DNA of 64,000 nt from an uncultured Porphyromonadaceae bacterium (lineage in GTDB: Bacteria > Bacteroidota > Bacteroidia > Bacteroidales > Barnesiellaceae_A): contig UPZG01000001.1 in the NCBI GenBank assembly GCA_900538705.1, positions 186,001 through 250,000 on the forward strand. Reading direction: 5' to 3'. The notes under the pieces were generated by a model, which saw only the letters and a program-made list of their open reading frames with translations, was not told the origin of the DNA and did no database searches. How positions within the stretch are numbered: position 1 is the stretch's first letter; each line of letters opens with the position of its first letter. Shown here piece by piece: positions 25,103 to 34,342 of the stretch. The translations under genes and the position numbers were made by a program.

Positions 25103-25756
25103 ATGAAAAGCGTAGAAAAATTGCTGGCAGAGAAATTACTCGGCATTTGTGCTATTAAGTTACAACCCGCAAACCCGTTTGTATGGGCATCGGGATGGAA
25201 CTCTCCTATTTATACCGATAACCGCCGCACCCTGTCGTATCCCGAGGTGCGCAGCTTTATTAAGGTAGAGCTGTGTCGTCTTATTCTTGAGAACTTCCCC
25301 GAGGTACAGGCTATTGCAGGTGTTGCCACGGGCGCTATCGCTCAAGGTGCGTTGGTTGCCGATACGCTGGGACTCCCGTACGTATATGTGCGTTCAGCAC
25401 CTAAAGACCACGGATTGGAGAACCTCATAGAAGGGGCTTTGAAACCCGGACAGAAAGTTGTTGTCATAGAAGATCTTGTTTCGACCGGAAGCAGCAGTAT
25501 CAAAGCTGTTGAGAGTATACGTAATGCCGGTTGTGAAGTGATAGGTATGGCTGCTATATTTACCTACGGTTTCCCCGAAGCAACACGTCGCTTCAAGGCT
25601 GCCAACGTAGAACTTGTAACGTTGAGTAACTACAATGCCATGCTCGAAGTAGCCCTTGACACTAACTACATCGCTGCCGAGGAGCTGGAAACGTTGCAAG
25701 AGTGGCGCAAAGACCCTGCCAACTGGGGGCTTGACCATGCAGATGCCAAAATCTGA
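25103..25756 (+). CDS. pyrE: Orotate phosphoribosyltransferase
   Basis: It converts orotate and PRPP to orotidine 5'-phosphate in pyrimidine synthesis. Motifs include FVWASGWNSPIYTDNR at the N-terminus, the flexible catalytic loop YVRSAPKDHGLENLIEG, and the PRPP-binding loop VVVIEDLVSTGSSS. At 217 aa it has normal length. It has its own promoter and is followed closely by an SRPBCC protein and a lipoprotein gene in the same direction. Confidence 0.96.
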   Translation: MKSVEKLLAEKLLGICAIKLQPANPFVWASGWNSPIYTDNRRTLSYPEVRSFIKVELCRLILENFPEVQAIAGVATGAIAQGALVADTLGLPYVYVRSAPKDHGLENLIEGALKPGQKVVVIEDLVSTGSSSIKAVESIRNAGCEVIGMAAIFTYGFPEATRRFKAANVELVTLSNYNAMLEVALDTNYIAAEELETLQEWRKDPANWGLDHADAKI

Positions 25757-25766
25757 TATTAAAGAA

Positions 25767-26201
25767 ATGGGTACAGAAACTTTTGAAAGTATAATTACGC
25801 ATATACCGTCTCCTATCGAGGCGGTATATGCCACTTTATCCGATTTGAATAATGTTGGCCGACTGCGCAATGCCATACCCGACGATCGTGCTCAACAGAT
25901 AAAAGATATGCGGTTCGATGCCGATTCGTGCACTATATCGGTTGAGCCAGTGGGCGAGCTAACCTTTCGTATCGTTATGCGCGAACCTCATAAAACCATC
26001 AAGTTTACTGCAGAAAATTCACCCGTACCTTTATTTTTGTGGATTCAATTGGTGGCAGTAGACGAGATGAATACTAAATGCCGGATTACGGTGAAGGCTG
26101 ATGTAAATCCGTTCTTGAAAACGATGATTGCCAAACCAATGAAAGAGGGTATAGATCGCATGGCACAAGCATTGGCTGTAATACCTTATAATAAATTGTA
26201 A
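25767..26201 (+). CDS. SRPBCC (START-like) family protein
   Basis: ATG 25767 (MGTETFESIITHIPSPIEAV) is the first start after the pyrE stop and matches the usual family N-terminus; an ATG at 25743 would overlap pyrE by 14 bases. The 144-aa product has the helix-grip pattern of SRPBCC proteins: an N-terminal strand, a helix with VYATLSDLNN, then antiparallel strands, and a long C-terminal helix (FLKTMIAKPMKEGIDRMAQA). Such folds bind hydrophobic ligands. Small cytoplasmic SRPBCC proteins commonly follow pyrE in Bacteroidales. The ligand is unknown. Confidence 0.8.
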   Translation: MGTETFESIITHIPSPIEAVYATLSDLNNVGRLRNAIPDDRAQQIKDMRFDADSCTISVEPVGELTFRIVMREPHKTIKFTAENSPVPLFLWIQLVAVDEMNTKCRITVKADVNPFLKTMIAKPMKEGIDRMAQALAVIPYNKL

Positions 26202-26257
26202 GCATACGTGCCTGCAACTCCTCCCGCGGGCGGGCAATACCAAATAATAACCCTTTA

Positions 26258-26758
26258 ATGTCTGTAACTATGCGGAAAATTATCATTGCCTTATGTGCCT
26301 TTGTTGCAGCCACGTTTTTTGCGGGTTGTGAAGAGACACAATACGACCGCATTCCTGCGGCTTCGGTAAGGATAGAGTTTGGCAACGCTGCCATATGGAG
26401 TGTTTACGGTGTTTCGGCTTATCCCGATCATAAAGAATTTATTAAAAACGAAAATTTACCCCGAGGATTTACGTACGTGGCAAATTCGGCTACGGGTTAT
26501 GGAGGGGTCATGTTGTTGTGCGACCCGGTTAATACCATAAAAGCCTACGACCTTTCGTGTCCGGTAGAGCGCAGCTCTACTATTCGTATAGAATATGACG
26601 AAGAGGAGTTTGTATTGCGATGTGACAAGTGTGGCTCTACATACGATGTTGCAACAGGTTCACCTCTTTCGGGCCCTGCACACGACAACCGCTATTTTTT
26701 GCAGCAATATACTGTATTCCTCAATGCTATCTCGGGCGGATGCCTGGTTACACGTTGA
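26258..26758 (+). CDS. Small lipoprotein with degenerate Rieske-like fold
   Basis: This 166-aa protein has a lipoprotein signal peptide ending at FAGC (Cys24). The C-terminal half reads like a Rieske [2Fe-2S] domain: AYDLSCPVE, a spacer, LRCDKCGSTYDVATGSPLSGPA. The usual ligand pattern C-x-H ... C-x-x-H is replaced by C-P-V ... C-D-K-C, so both histidines are missing. A classical Rieske cluster is therefore unlikely; the Cys residues might bind another metal or form disulfides. It is probably anchored to the inner or outer membrane. A second start at 26270 is possible. Confidence 0.75.
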   Translation: MSVTMRKIIIALCAFVAATFFAGCEETQYDRIPAASVRIEFGNAAIWSVYGVSAYPDHKEFIKNENLPRGFTYVANSATGYGGVMLLCDPVNTIKAYDLSCPVERSSTIRIEYDEEEFVLRCDKCGSTYDVATGSPLSGPAHDNRYFLQQYTVFLNAISGGCLVTR

Positions 26759-26836
26759 GGTTTTGTAATCAATACGCCGGTATATAACCGAGGTAATACC
26801 GAGTCTAATACTATCATAATAAAAATTGTAAGCATC

Positions 26837-28825
26837 ATGGATAATCTGAATGAGGTGGTAGGCAATGAGCAAGGAATTAGCGACTTGCGATTCCTCTCGT
26901 TACTGTCGAAACGTTTTCCTACCATAGCCGATGCCTGTACTGAGATAATCAACCTGGAGGCCATTCTTGATTTGCCCAAGGGCACAGAACACTTCCTTAC
27001 TGATATTCACGGTGAATATGAAGCATTCCAGCACGTACTGAAAAATGCATCGGGTTCGGTACGCCGTAAAGTGGATGAAATTTTCGGACAAACTTTGCGA
27101 GAGAACGAGAAAAAAGAGTTGTGTACGCTCATATACTATCCTGCCGAGAAGCTTGAGCTTGTAAAATCGACCGAAACCGATATAGATGATTGGTACTACA
27201 TTACTTTGCATCAGCTTATAAAGGTGTGTAGAAATGTATCGTCGAAGTACACACGTTCAAAGGTTCAAAAGGCATTGCCCGAAAAGTTTGCCTATATCAT
27301 GCAGGAGTTGTTGCACGAATCGCTTTCAGAGCCTAAGCAAGGTTACGTGAATGTGATTATAACGACTATTATAGAGGTGGGACGAGCCGACGATTTTATT
27401 ATAGCAATGTGCGAGCTCATACAACGGCTTATTATCGACTCTCTGCATATAGTCGGTGATATTTTCGACCGTGGTCCTGGTGCGCATATTATCATGGACA
27501 CGCTTTGTAACTATCACCATGTAGATATCCAATGGGGTAACCACGACATTTTGTGGATGGGGGCAGCTTCTGGTAACAAGGCTTGTTTGGCCAATGTCAT
27601 ACGCATTGCTTTGCGATATGGCAATCTTGCTACTATTGAAGATGGATATGGCATTAATATTCTTCCTCTTGCTACCTTTGCTATGGAGCAGTATGGCAAC
27701 GATGATTGCAACGTATTTATGCCTACAGCTACGGCGCAGATACACAATGCCAAGACAAATCGCCTTATCGCAAAAATGCAAAAGGCCATTGCTATCATAC
27801 AATTCAAGTTGGAAGGACAGATTATTCATCGTAATCCTGAGTATGCGATGGACGACCGTTTGTTGCTCGATAAAATAGATATGTCTGCGAAGAGCATAAC
27901 CATAAACGGCAAATCATATCCGTTGCGCGACGCTTATTTCCCTACCATCGACCCTCATTCACCCTATACACTTACTGATGAGGAGGCTGATGTAATGAAG
28001 AAGCTCGACCACTCTTTCCGCAATAGCGAGAAGTTGCGCAAGCACATGCGCTGCCTCTATAGTAACGGCGGCCTCTATTTGGTTCGTAATTCCAACTTGT
28101 TGTTCCATGCCTCCATGCCTCTCAATGCCGACGGTACATTTATGAAAGTTCGTATTAGGGGTAAAGAGTATGCCGGTAAGGCTCTCTTCGACAAGGTGGA
28201 ACAAATTATCCGGGAAGCCTATTTCGGTGATGCTTCTAATCCCGAACATAATTTTGATGTCGACTATATGTGGTATCTCTGGTGTGGTCCGCAGTCGCCA
28301 TCGTACGACAAGGATAAGATGACAACATTTGAGCGGTATTTTATAGCCGATAAAGAGTTGGCAAAAGAGAAGAAGGGTAATTACTATACGTTACGTAATG
28401 AGGAGGCTGTATGTGACCGTATTTTGAGCGAGTTTGGTATCAGTGGTCCTCATGCACATATCATCAACGGACATATCCCGGTCAAAGTGGCCAAGGGTGA
28501 GCAGCCTGTCAAGGCCGGCGGTAAGTTGCTGGTTATCGACGGTGGTTTTTCAAAGGCTTACCAATCTGAGACGGGTATCGCCGGATATACGCTTATATAT
28601 CATTCTCGCGGATTACAGTTGGTACAACATGAGCCTTTCCAGTCGACGCAGAAAGCCATTGAGGAGGGAGTGGATATTATATCAAACCACTTTATCCTTG
28701 AATTTAACAGCCAGCGTATGCGAGTAAGAGATACCGATATAGGTACAGAATTGATAGAGCAGATTGGTGATTTGAAAAAATTGCTTTATGCTTACCGTTC
28801 GGGGCTCATCAAAGAGCGGGAATAG
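26837..28825 (+). CDS. fbp: Fructose-1,6-bisphosphatase, class III
   Basis: This 662-aa cytoplasmic enzyme hydrolyses fructose 1,6-bisphosphate to fructose 6-phosphate in gluconeogenesis. It is a metallophosphoesterase-type FBPase, as shown by DIHGEYEAF near residue 57, GDIFDRGPG near 212 and GNHDILWMGAASG near 235. GPHAHIINGHIPVK and LLVIDGGFSKAYQ lie near the C-terminus. This class is found in Firmicutes and Bacteroidota and is unrelated to class I FBPase. A strong terminator follows at 28851. Confidence 0.96.
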   Translation: MDNLNEVVGNEQGISDLRFLSLLSKRFPTIADACTEIINLEAILDLPKGTEHFLTDIHGEYEAFQHVLKNASGSVRRKVDEIFGQTLRENEKKELCTLIYYPAEKLELVKSTETDIDDWYYITLHQLIKVCRNVSSKYTRSKVQKALPEKFAYIMQELLHESLSEPKQGYVNVIITTIIEVGRADDFIIAMCELIQRLIIDSLHIVGDIFDRGPGAHIIMDTLCNYHHVDIQWGNHDILWMGAASGNKACLANVIRIALRYGNLATIEDGYGINILPLATFAMEQYGNDDCNVFMPTATAQIHNAKTNRLIAKMQKAIAIIQFKLEGQIIHRNPEYAMDDRLLLDKIDMSAKSITINGKSYPLRDAYFPTIDPHSPYTLTDEEADVMKKLDHSFRNSEKLRKHMRCLYSNGGLYLVRNSNLLFHASMPLNADGTFMKVRIRGKEYAGKALFDKVEQIIREAYFGDASNPEHNFDVDYMWYLWCGPQSPSYDKDKMTTFERYFIADKELAKEKKGNYYTLRNEEAVCDRILSEFGISGPHAHIINGHIPVKVAKGEQPVKAGGKLLVIDGGFSKAYQSETGIAGYTLIYHSRGLQLVQHEPFQSTQKAIEEGVDIISNHFILEFNSQRMRVRDTDIGTELIEQIGDLKKLLYAYRSGLIKERE

Positions 28826-28850
28826 CGGCTGGAACGTATATTATATAAAA

Positions 28851-28883
28851 ACAAGGGGAGTGTCTCAGTGACACTCCCCTTGT
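28851..28883. terminator. Bidirectional terminator between fbp and pdxB
   Basis: A perfect 14-bp stem (ACAAGGGGAGTGTC with GACACTCCCCTTGT) surrounds the loop TCAGT. Runs of A precede and T follow on the two sides. The flanking genes converge, so it can end both transcripts, including the five-gene minus-strand operon. Confidence 0.85.
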
Positions 28884-28939
28884 TGCATGTTTGGTACAGC
28901 CTGTATCTCGAATGTTTTTTGTTGTGCCGTTGAGAGTTA

Positions 28940-30061
28940 TTACTGTATGTTGAATCCCAAGTGGTACAGGGTGGCAGCATCTTCATCTTTGGCACCGATT
29001 ACAGTGTAAGCTGGAAATTCACGGCGTAATCCGTATGAATTGCGCATGGCTTCAAAGTTCTCAGGATGCCGCTTCAGCTCATCAGTTTCGGTAAGTGGAT
29101 TGTAACTCGATAATACGGCAGTCAGTAAAGCATCGGTGTTGCCTGTAACATCGATTGTTGTAACCGGTGGAGCCAGTGGTACGATTGTCGATGTATCTAT
29201 CGTTACTCCTATTTCTCGGGCGACAGATTCTACGGTCATGCGTGTGGCATTTGATTTCCCGTCGGCTGAGTACCCGGCAATGTGGGGCGTGGCAATGAAT
29301 GCAGCCGCGAGCAACTGAGCATCTATTTGTGGCTCTCCTTCCCAACAATCCATTATGATATCTGATATTATTCCTTGCGACAAGGCGTTCAGTAGAGCTT
29401 TATTATCGACAACAGCCCCGCGCGAGCTGTTTATAATCAAAGGCTTGCGCTTGGCCGAAGAGAAAAATGCTGCAGAACCAAGATGATACGTGGCATCTGA
29501 GCCGTCGGTAGTGAGTGGTGTATGAAAAGTTATAATATCGGCCTCGTTTGCTATCGTATCGAGTGATACAAACTCTTGGGAGCTCTCAGTCCGAGCACGG
29601 GGAGGGTCGTTGAGTAATACGCGCATACCTATGGCACGGCAATATTGTGCTACTACCTTGCCTACATGTCCTACGCCTACAATACCGATGGTAAGGTCGG
29701 CCAAATGTTGTTGCCGGGCTTTTGCCCAGGCCAGTAATGACGCTAATGCATATTGTCCTACCGATGAGGCATTACAGCCCGGGGCATTGACCCAACGGAT
29801 GCCGTGGGAGGCGCAGTACGATGTGTCTATGTGGTCGTATCCGATGGTGGCTGTAGCAATGAAGTGACAGGGTGAGCCTTGCAATAAGTGGCTGTCGACG
29901 TGTGTACGGGTACGGATGATAAGCATGTCGGCCTTTTGCACTATGTGATTGTCTATTTCGGTGGGTGCGTAATACGACATGTGCGCAAAAGGTTCCAATA
30001 CTCCGCGCAAGTAAGGAATCTTGCTGTCGGCGACGATGTGGGGTTTATATATCTTTTCCAT
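28940..30061 (-). CDS. pdxB: 4-phosphoerythronate dehydrogenase
   Basis: This 373-aa NAD-dependent D-2-hydroxyacid dehydrogenase oxidises 4-phosphoerythronate in pyridoxal phosphate synthesis. The nucleotide-binding loop is GIVGVGHVGKVVAQY; ATIGYDHIDTSYCASHGI and the catalytic region ATPHIAGYSADGK are PdxB-like. ATG 30061 (MEKIYKPHIVAD) matches the family N-terminus; longer starts lack homology. It is the last gene of the operon starting at 36733, 51 bp after the helicase. Other hydroxyacid dehydrogenases are conceivable, but length and motifs favour PdxB. Confidence 0.92.
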   Translation of the reverse strand: MEKIYKPHIVADSKIPYLRGVLEPFAHMSYYAPTEIDNHIVQKADMLIIRTRTHVDSHLLQGSPCHFIATATIGYDHIDTSYCASHGIRWVNAPGCNASSVGQYALASLLAWAKARQQHLADLTIGIVGVGHVGKVVAQYCRAIGMRVLLNDPPRARTESSQEFVSLDTIANEADIITFHTPLTTDGSDATYHLGSAAFFSSAKRKPLIINSSRGAVVDNKALLNALSQGIISDIIMDCWEGEPQIDAQLLAAAFIATPHIAGYSADGKSNATRMTVESVAREIGVTIDTSTIVPLAPPVTTIDVTGNTDALLTAVLSSYNPLTETDELKRHPENFEAMRNSYGLRREFPAYTVIGAKDEDAATLYHLGFNIQ

Positions 30062-30112
30062 TGTGTTATTATTTTTATGTCTGAATATGTTTGACCCTGT
30101 TGGTCGTGGCAC

Positions 30113-33100
30113 CTAAGGTATCGTTTTTATATGGCATTCTTGTAAAATGACTCCTCTGCGGGTTATGTAGTGCAGTAGCTGTGCATATACTGGCGATGTC
30201 TCGAGCAAGTCCTTATATCCTATGATTACAAGTTGCTCACGCGCTCTCGTGATGGCAACGTTGAGTTTGCGGTCTATCCACATGCCATCTTCTTTGCTAC
30301 TTTGCGACAAGAAGGCCAGTTGTTCTTTTGTTGTTACGGCACATGAGAAGATAATCACGTCGTTTTGTGAGCCTTGGAATCGCTCGACCGTGTCGATGCG
30401 TATTTCGTTACAGCCTGGTAGTTGTAACCACTCTAGTTGCTGTCTGATTGCGGCTATCTGGTTGCGATAAGGGGTAATGATGCCTATTGCTTTTCCCGGG
30501 AGAAAGTCTCGTCCGTTTTGAGCATTGAGTTTGTAGAATGCTTCTACTACTCGTGCCACGGCAAGCGCTTCACTGGCATTTGAGGTATCGACAGTTTCAT
30601 TTGTTGATGGCGAGGGTGGCTCGATGTTGATAAAAGCCATGCGTGAGGTGGCAAGCATTCGTTCTGCGTCACTCATCCCTTCGTATAGTTTGTATGGTAG
30701 AGCCGAGTTTTGGTGCGGGGCGCCACCCGCTTTTACTTTACCGCTGTAAAAAACTGTCGAGGCAAAATCGGCAATATCGGGATGCATTCGCCATTGTTGC
30801 GACAACATGCCTGTGAGTTGCGGAAAGGCACAGTATCGGCGGTAAAGTCTTTCAAAAAGCGACATACGGCAGTCGGTAAGGCCGCACTCGATAAGGAGGT
30901 CGTCTGTTATAAGAGATTCTTCTGCCTCTTCCAGCACGATGGCCGGTAATTGTTTGTGGTCGCCTATAAGAACAAAACGGCCGATGGCAGGGCGCCCATG
31001 GCTATCGGTGGCTGCCAGCAATCCCAATAATTGGGTCTCGAGCAATTGCGATGCTTCATCGATAATAGCCGTGTCGAATTGTTTTAGTTCAAACAGCTCA
31101 GGTTTAGCAAGCAGAGAGACGAGCGATGCTACATAAATGTGGCAGGATGTGACATTCTGTATCACCTCGTCGCGGCGTTTACAATTTGCAAGTCGGTTGG
31201 ATATGAGGCGATGGCGGTATGCTGTGGCGCAGGAGTTTTCCATGCCTATGCGCATATAATCGAGTAGGGGCTCTTGCTCTAAGTGTGAACATATCTCGTC
31301 GACAGCCCGATTGGTATAGGCTACCAGTAAAAGGTCGCGGTGTGGCGAGGCTGTGATTTCGCGCACCATACCCATCAGTGCTACCGATGTTTTACCTGTT
31401 CCGGGAGGTCCCATCAGCAAGTAGAGCTCGCCATTGCCTGCCGCAGTAGTGACGATTTGTTCTACCTCTTTTGAATCGTAGTGGAAAACGGGTTGCACAG
31501 GAGTCCCCATCTGCGGGCAGTAATCGCCATGTCCTAACAATAGGCGACGGCGTGGTTCGGGCATTTGTAAAAAGGCAAAGAGCCCTGCGAATTGCATTTT
31601 GAAAGCCATGTCGGAGTAATCGGCTTCCAGGACATATTTATCGCCACAGACAAAAAGCGAACTACATTGTTGTCGGTCGCGTAAGTGTATTACTACCTCT
31701 TTTGATGTTACGCTCGTTATTACGCCTCGGAACAAGATATTATTGGCCGCGCAGCTCTCCTCATCGTGATAACGGTATAACAGTACAATGTCGCCGTTGC
31801 GGAATTTGGGGATGGTTACCTCTTGTGTTTGTATGTATGAAAAGCGTAGTAATGGCGGTTCTTCGTTGGCATAGCTCTCTTGCAGACAGAGTGGAGCCAT
31901 GATACAACCCATACGGCGTTTCTCGGCAATAGAGGCTTGCCACAGAGCCGTTATACCAGTGTGTTCGGCCGTACTGTGCGACATCTTTGACAGGTACTGT
32001 TCTCGCGACAGGAAACGGTAAAAGCGGTCGAAGTAGTGTGCAGACACTTCGTCGGTAGCGATTTGGTGCAGAGCCGATACTATGGTGTATAGGTCATGGT
32101 TGACATACCTTACCAAGGGATGCAAGGGCTGTTCGTATGAGGGTTGTGCCAGAGATGCTGTCAGCGTGCGCAACGGGTGCGTGTCGGTTGTATAATGCAA
32201 TTCCTCTAATACGATTCTATTGCGAACTCCTATAGCTTGTTGCATAAGCGAGAGCGACAGGTGATTCTTTACTAAACTGTCTTGTGCATAGCGCGAGTAG
32301 AGCGCATAGAAATCGGGATGATCTATGCCCAATGAGTAGTGCAGCATGAGCTGGTAGAGAGAGAGTTGTATGCGGTGGGTATCGACGATAAATCCGCCCG
32401 ATTTTTTACCCGATTTCAACTCTATACCAGCAGCTCTGTGTCCATCAGTTTGCAAGAAGTCGAGTCGTCCACGCAAGCCCAGCATGGGCGATATGAAGGT
32501 AGGCTCTACCATCCCTTCGTTGCTGGAGAGTCCTGTTTTGGCAAATTCGTTCTTCACCGTGTGCAGCAGATGCTCGTGGTGCAAAGCAATATCGTTGAAG
32601 AAAGCTGTATCAATATCGGGGCATACTGCATATTCCAATGGTGATGAACCGAAAATTTTTTTTATTGTGTCGGCGAGCTTTATGCTATTGGGGTCTTCGG
32701 CATTGACCACCTCGTCGAAGATAAGGTTGGCGGCGTTTCCCAGCAAAATATGTCGGTTGAGATGGCGTGGGCGTATACGGTTGGCAAAATAGAGTTGCCA
32801 TAGATGCCCGAAAGAGCGGCAGCACTCGGCCAGAAGGCTGACGTCAATCAGAAAATCAGGCTCTACCACGATGAAGCGTGGGTGTAAGGCCGTCCCATCG
32901 TCGATGGAGTCGAGCAGGTATAGGTTGTTGCCGGGCTGTAGAAGCGGAAGGTAACCTCCAGTGGCAATATCACCTCCCATAAATGATATACGACGCTCTG
33001 ATTGGTCAGGGCGTCGTATCCTTATTCCTCCACACTCCACAGCTTGCACTACGGCATATATGCACGAAGTGTCGGGTTGCTGAGGAGTATGTACATCCAT
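30113..33100 (-). CDS. Dna2-like nuclease-helicase (PD-(D/E)XK + SF1B helicase)
   Basis: ATG 33100 (MDVHTPQQPD) starts a 995-aa protein, 16 bp after the Ddl-like gene. An N-terminal RecB/Cas4-type nuclease is seen at about 200-255: D214 (GRLDFL), E227 and K229 (GIELKSGK), Q245 and Y249 (QLSLYQ). A beta-barrel-like region at 425-500 is followed by a SF1B helicase with Walker A GPPGTGKT (564-571). Further helicase motifs are IIDEASQLLE, LIGDHKQLPAI, SQQWRMHPDI, TVERFQGSQNDVII and NVAITRAREQLVI. This nuclease-then-Upf1-like-helicase order matches Dna2 of eukaryotes and archaea. A role in replication or repair of DNA flaps or ends is inferred. A Cas4-type four-Cys cluster was not clearly identified. 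Confidence 0.85.
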   Translation of the reverse strand: MDVHTPQQPDTSCIYAVVQAVECGGIRIRRPDQSERRISFMGGDIATGGYLPLLQPGNNLYLLDSIDDGTALHPRFIVVEPDFLIDVSLLAECCRSFGHLWQLYFANRIRPRHLNRHILLGNAANLIFDEVVNAEDPNSIKLADTIKKIFGSSPLEYAVCPDIDTAFFNDIALHHEHLLHTVKNEFAKTGLSSNEGMVEPTFISPMLGLRGRLDFLQTDGHRAAGIELKSGKKSGGFIVDTHRIQLSLYQLMLHYSLGIDHPDFYALYSRYAQDSLVKNHLSLSLMQQAIGVRNRIVLEELHYTTDTHPLRTLTASLAQPSYEQPLHPLVRYVNHDLYTIVSALHQIATDEVSAHYFDRFYRFLSREQYLSKMSHSTAEHTGITALWQASIAEKRRMGCIMAPLCLQESYANEEPPLLRFSYIQTQEVTIPKFRNGDIVLLYRYHDEESCAANNILFRGVITSVTSKEVVIHLRDRQQCSSLFVCGDKYVLEADYSDMAFKMQFAGLFAFLQMPEPRRRLLLGHGDYCPQMGTPVQPVFHYDSKEVEQIVTTAAGNGELYLLMGPPGTGKTSVALMGMVREITASPHRDLLLVAYTNRAVDEICSHLEQEPLLDYMRIGMENSCATAYRHRLISNRLANCKRRDEVIQNVTSCHIYVASLVSLLAKPELFELKQFDTAIIDEASQLLETQLLGLLAATDSHGRPAIGRFVLIGDHKQLPAIVLEEAEESLITDDLLIECGLTDCRMSLFERLYRRYCAFPQLTGMLSQQWRMHPDIADFASTVFYSGKVKAGGAPHQNSALPYKLYEGMSDAERMLATSRMAFINIEPPSPSTNETVDTSNASEALAVARVVEAFYKLNAQNGRDFLPGKAIGIITPYRNQIAAIRQQLEWLQLPGCNEIRIDTVERFQGSQNDVIIFSCAVTTKEQLAFLSQSSKEDGMWIDRKLNVAITRAREQLVIIGYKDLLETSPVYAQLLHYITRRGVILQECHIKTIP

Positions 33101-33116
33101 ATTGTTGTATATGAGT

Positions 33117-34307
33117 TTATTTCCTGAGTTTTCCTCCTTTGGTTCCACCTTTTGAGCCTCCACCAAGGGCAAAGATATTTTGTGAGTAGCTGACGGTTTT
33201 ATTGGCTTGTTCGCGTTTCCGTTTCAAGGCGAGCGATACCAGTTTGTCCATCAATTCGTCGAAAGGTACGCCAGTAGCTTCCCACAGGTAGAATGAGAAG
33301 GAGCCAGGGATGGCATTGATTTCGTTGACATATATTGCGCCTGTGTTGTCGTCAATCATCACGTCGACACGAGCCACGCCATGGCAAGAAAGTACTCTGA
33401 ATGTTTCGCCCGCGAGGAATCGTACCCGTTGAGTCTGTTCGTCTGATAAGTCGGCCGGAATGCGTTTCTCACTGGCTTGCATGCCACTTTCTCCTTTGCT
33501 GCCTCCCATGTATTTATCTTCGTATGAGAGAATCTTGCCGCTCTTGATGGGCTCTTCGCATACTGATGTGGTGTAGTCATCGCTGTCGCCCAAGACCGAA
33601 CAGTTAATCTCTTTGAGATTTTCTACCAAGTCTTCTACTATAAGGCGAGTAGAATAACGGCTTGCTTCTTCTACCTTGGTAATTAACTCTTGTCGATTAT
33701 CGGCGCGGGCAATGCCTACACTCGAGCCTAAGTTGGCGGGTTTTACGATAACGGGGTAACCTATTTTATTTTCTATCTTCTCAACCCATTTGTCGCGAGT
33801 TGTTGCCCATTGTTTATCGGTAAACCATACGTAGTCTACGACCGGAATGTCGCTATGTTCGAGTACCATCTTCATTACAATCTTATCCATACCTATGGCT
33901 GCCGAAAGTGTGTCGCAGCCGGCAAAGGGGATACCGATGGTCTCTAACAGGCCTTGAAACACACCATCTTCACCATTAGTCCCGTGCAGAGCTGGGATGG
34001 CAACATCGAGCGTGGCTACGATGTGAGAGCCAAAAAGTGGTTTTTTGCGACGGTAGAGGTTGTAATCGCCATATTCGGGATTCATGTACACCTCTTCGCA
34101 ACGGCTTTTTAAGGCCGTCATGTCTTTATAGTTCGATACCGACATGAGTGGCTCGCCGCTATACCAGCGACCCTCTTTCGATATATATATCGGTATTACG
34201 TTGTAACGTGAAGCATCTATTGCATACATGGCCTGCAGTGCCGTCAGTATCGATATTTCATGCTCTACCGACCTGCCGCCGAAGAATACGCCTATTGTCG
34301 TTTTCAT
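33117..34307 (-). CDS. ddl: D-alanine-D-alanine ligase-like ATP-grasp enzyme, long form
   Basis: ATG 34307 (MKTTIGVFFGGRSVEHEIS) is preferred over an upstream TTG. The 396-aa protein has all Ddl landmarks: GGRSVEHEIS (10-19), the ATP-binding KPANLGSSVG (189-198), an omega-loop with YEDKYMGGSKGESG (262-275), ARVDVM with Arg313, and NEINAIPGSFSFYLWE (328-343). It is about 70 residues longer than typical Ddl and ends in a Gly/Lys-rich tail. The second-substrate region (INAIPGSFSFYLW) differs from the usual NTxPGMT. It may join D-Ala to D-Ala or another D-amino or hydroxy acid. It is 29 bp from a MurF-like gene, so the dipeptide probably feeds that ligase. Confidence 0.85.
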   Translation of the reverse strand: MKTTIGVFFGGRSVEHEISILTALQAMYAIDASRYNVIPIYISKEGRWYSGEPLMSVSNYKDMTALKSRCEEVYMNPEYGDYNLYRRKKPLFGSHIVATLDVAIPALHGTNGEDGVFQGLLETIGIPFAGCDTLSAAIGMDKIVMKMVLEHSDIPVVDYVWFTDKQWATTRDKWVEKIENKIGYPVIVKPANLGSSVGIARADNRQELITKVEEASRYSTRLIVEDLVENLKEINCSVLGDSDDYTTSVCEEPIKSGKILSYEDKYMGGSKGESGMQASEKRIPADLSDEQTQRVRFLAGETFRVLSCHGVARVDVMIDDNTGAIYVNEINAIPGSFSFYLWEATGVPFDELMDKLVSLALKRKREQANKTVSYSQNIFALGGGSKGGTKGGKLRK

Positions 34308-34342
34308 TGTCAATATGATTTTTGATATTCTTGTTTTATAGC

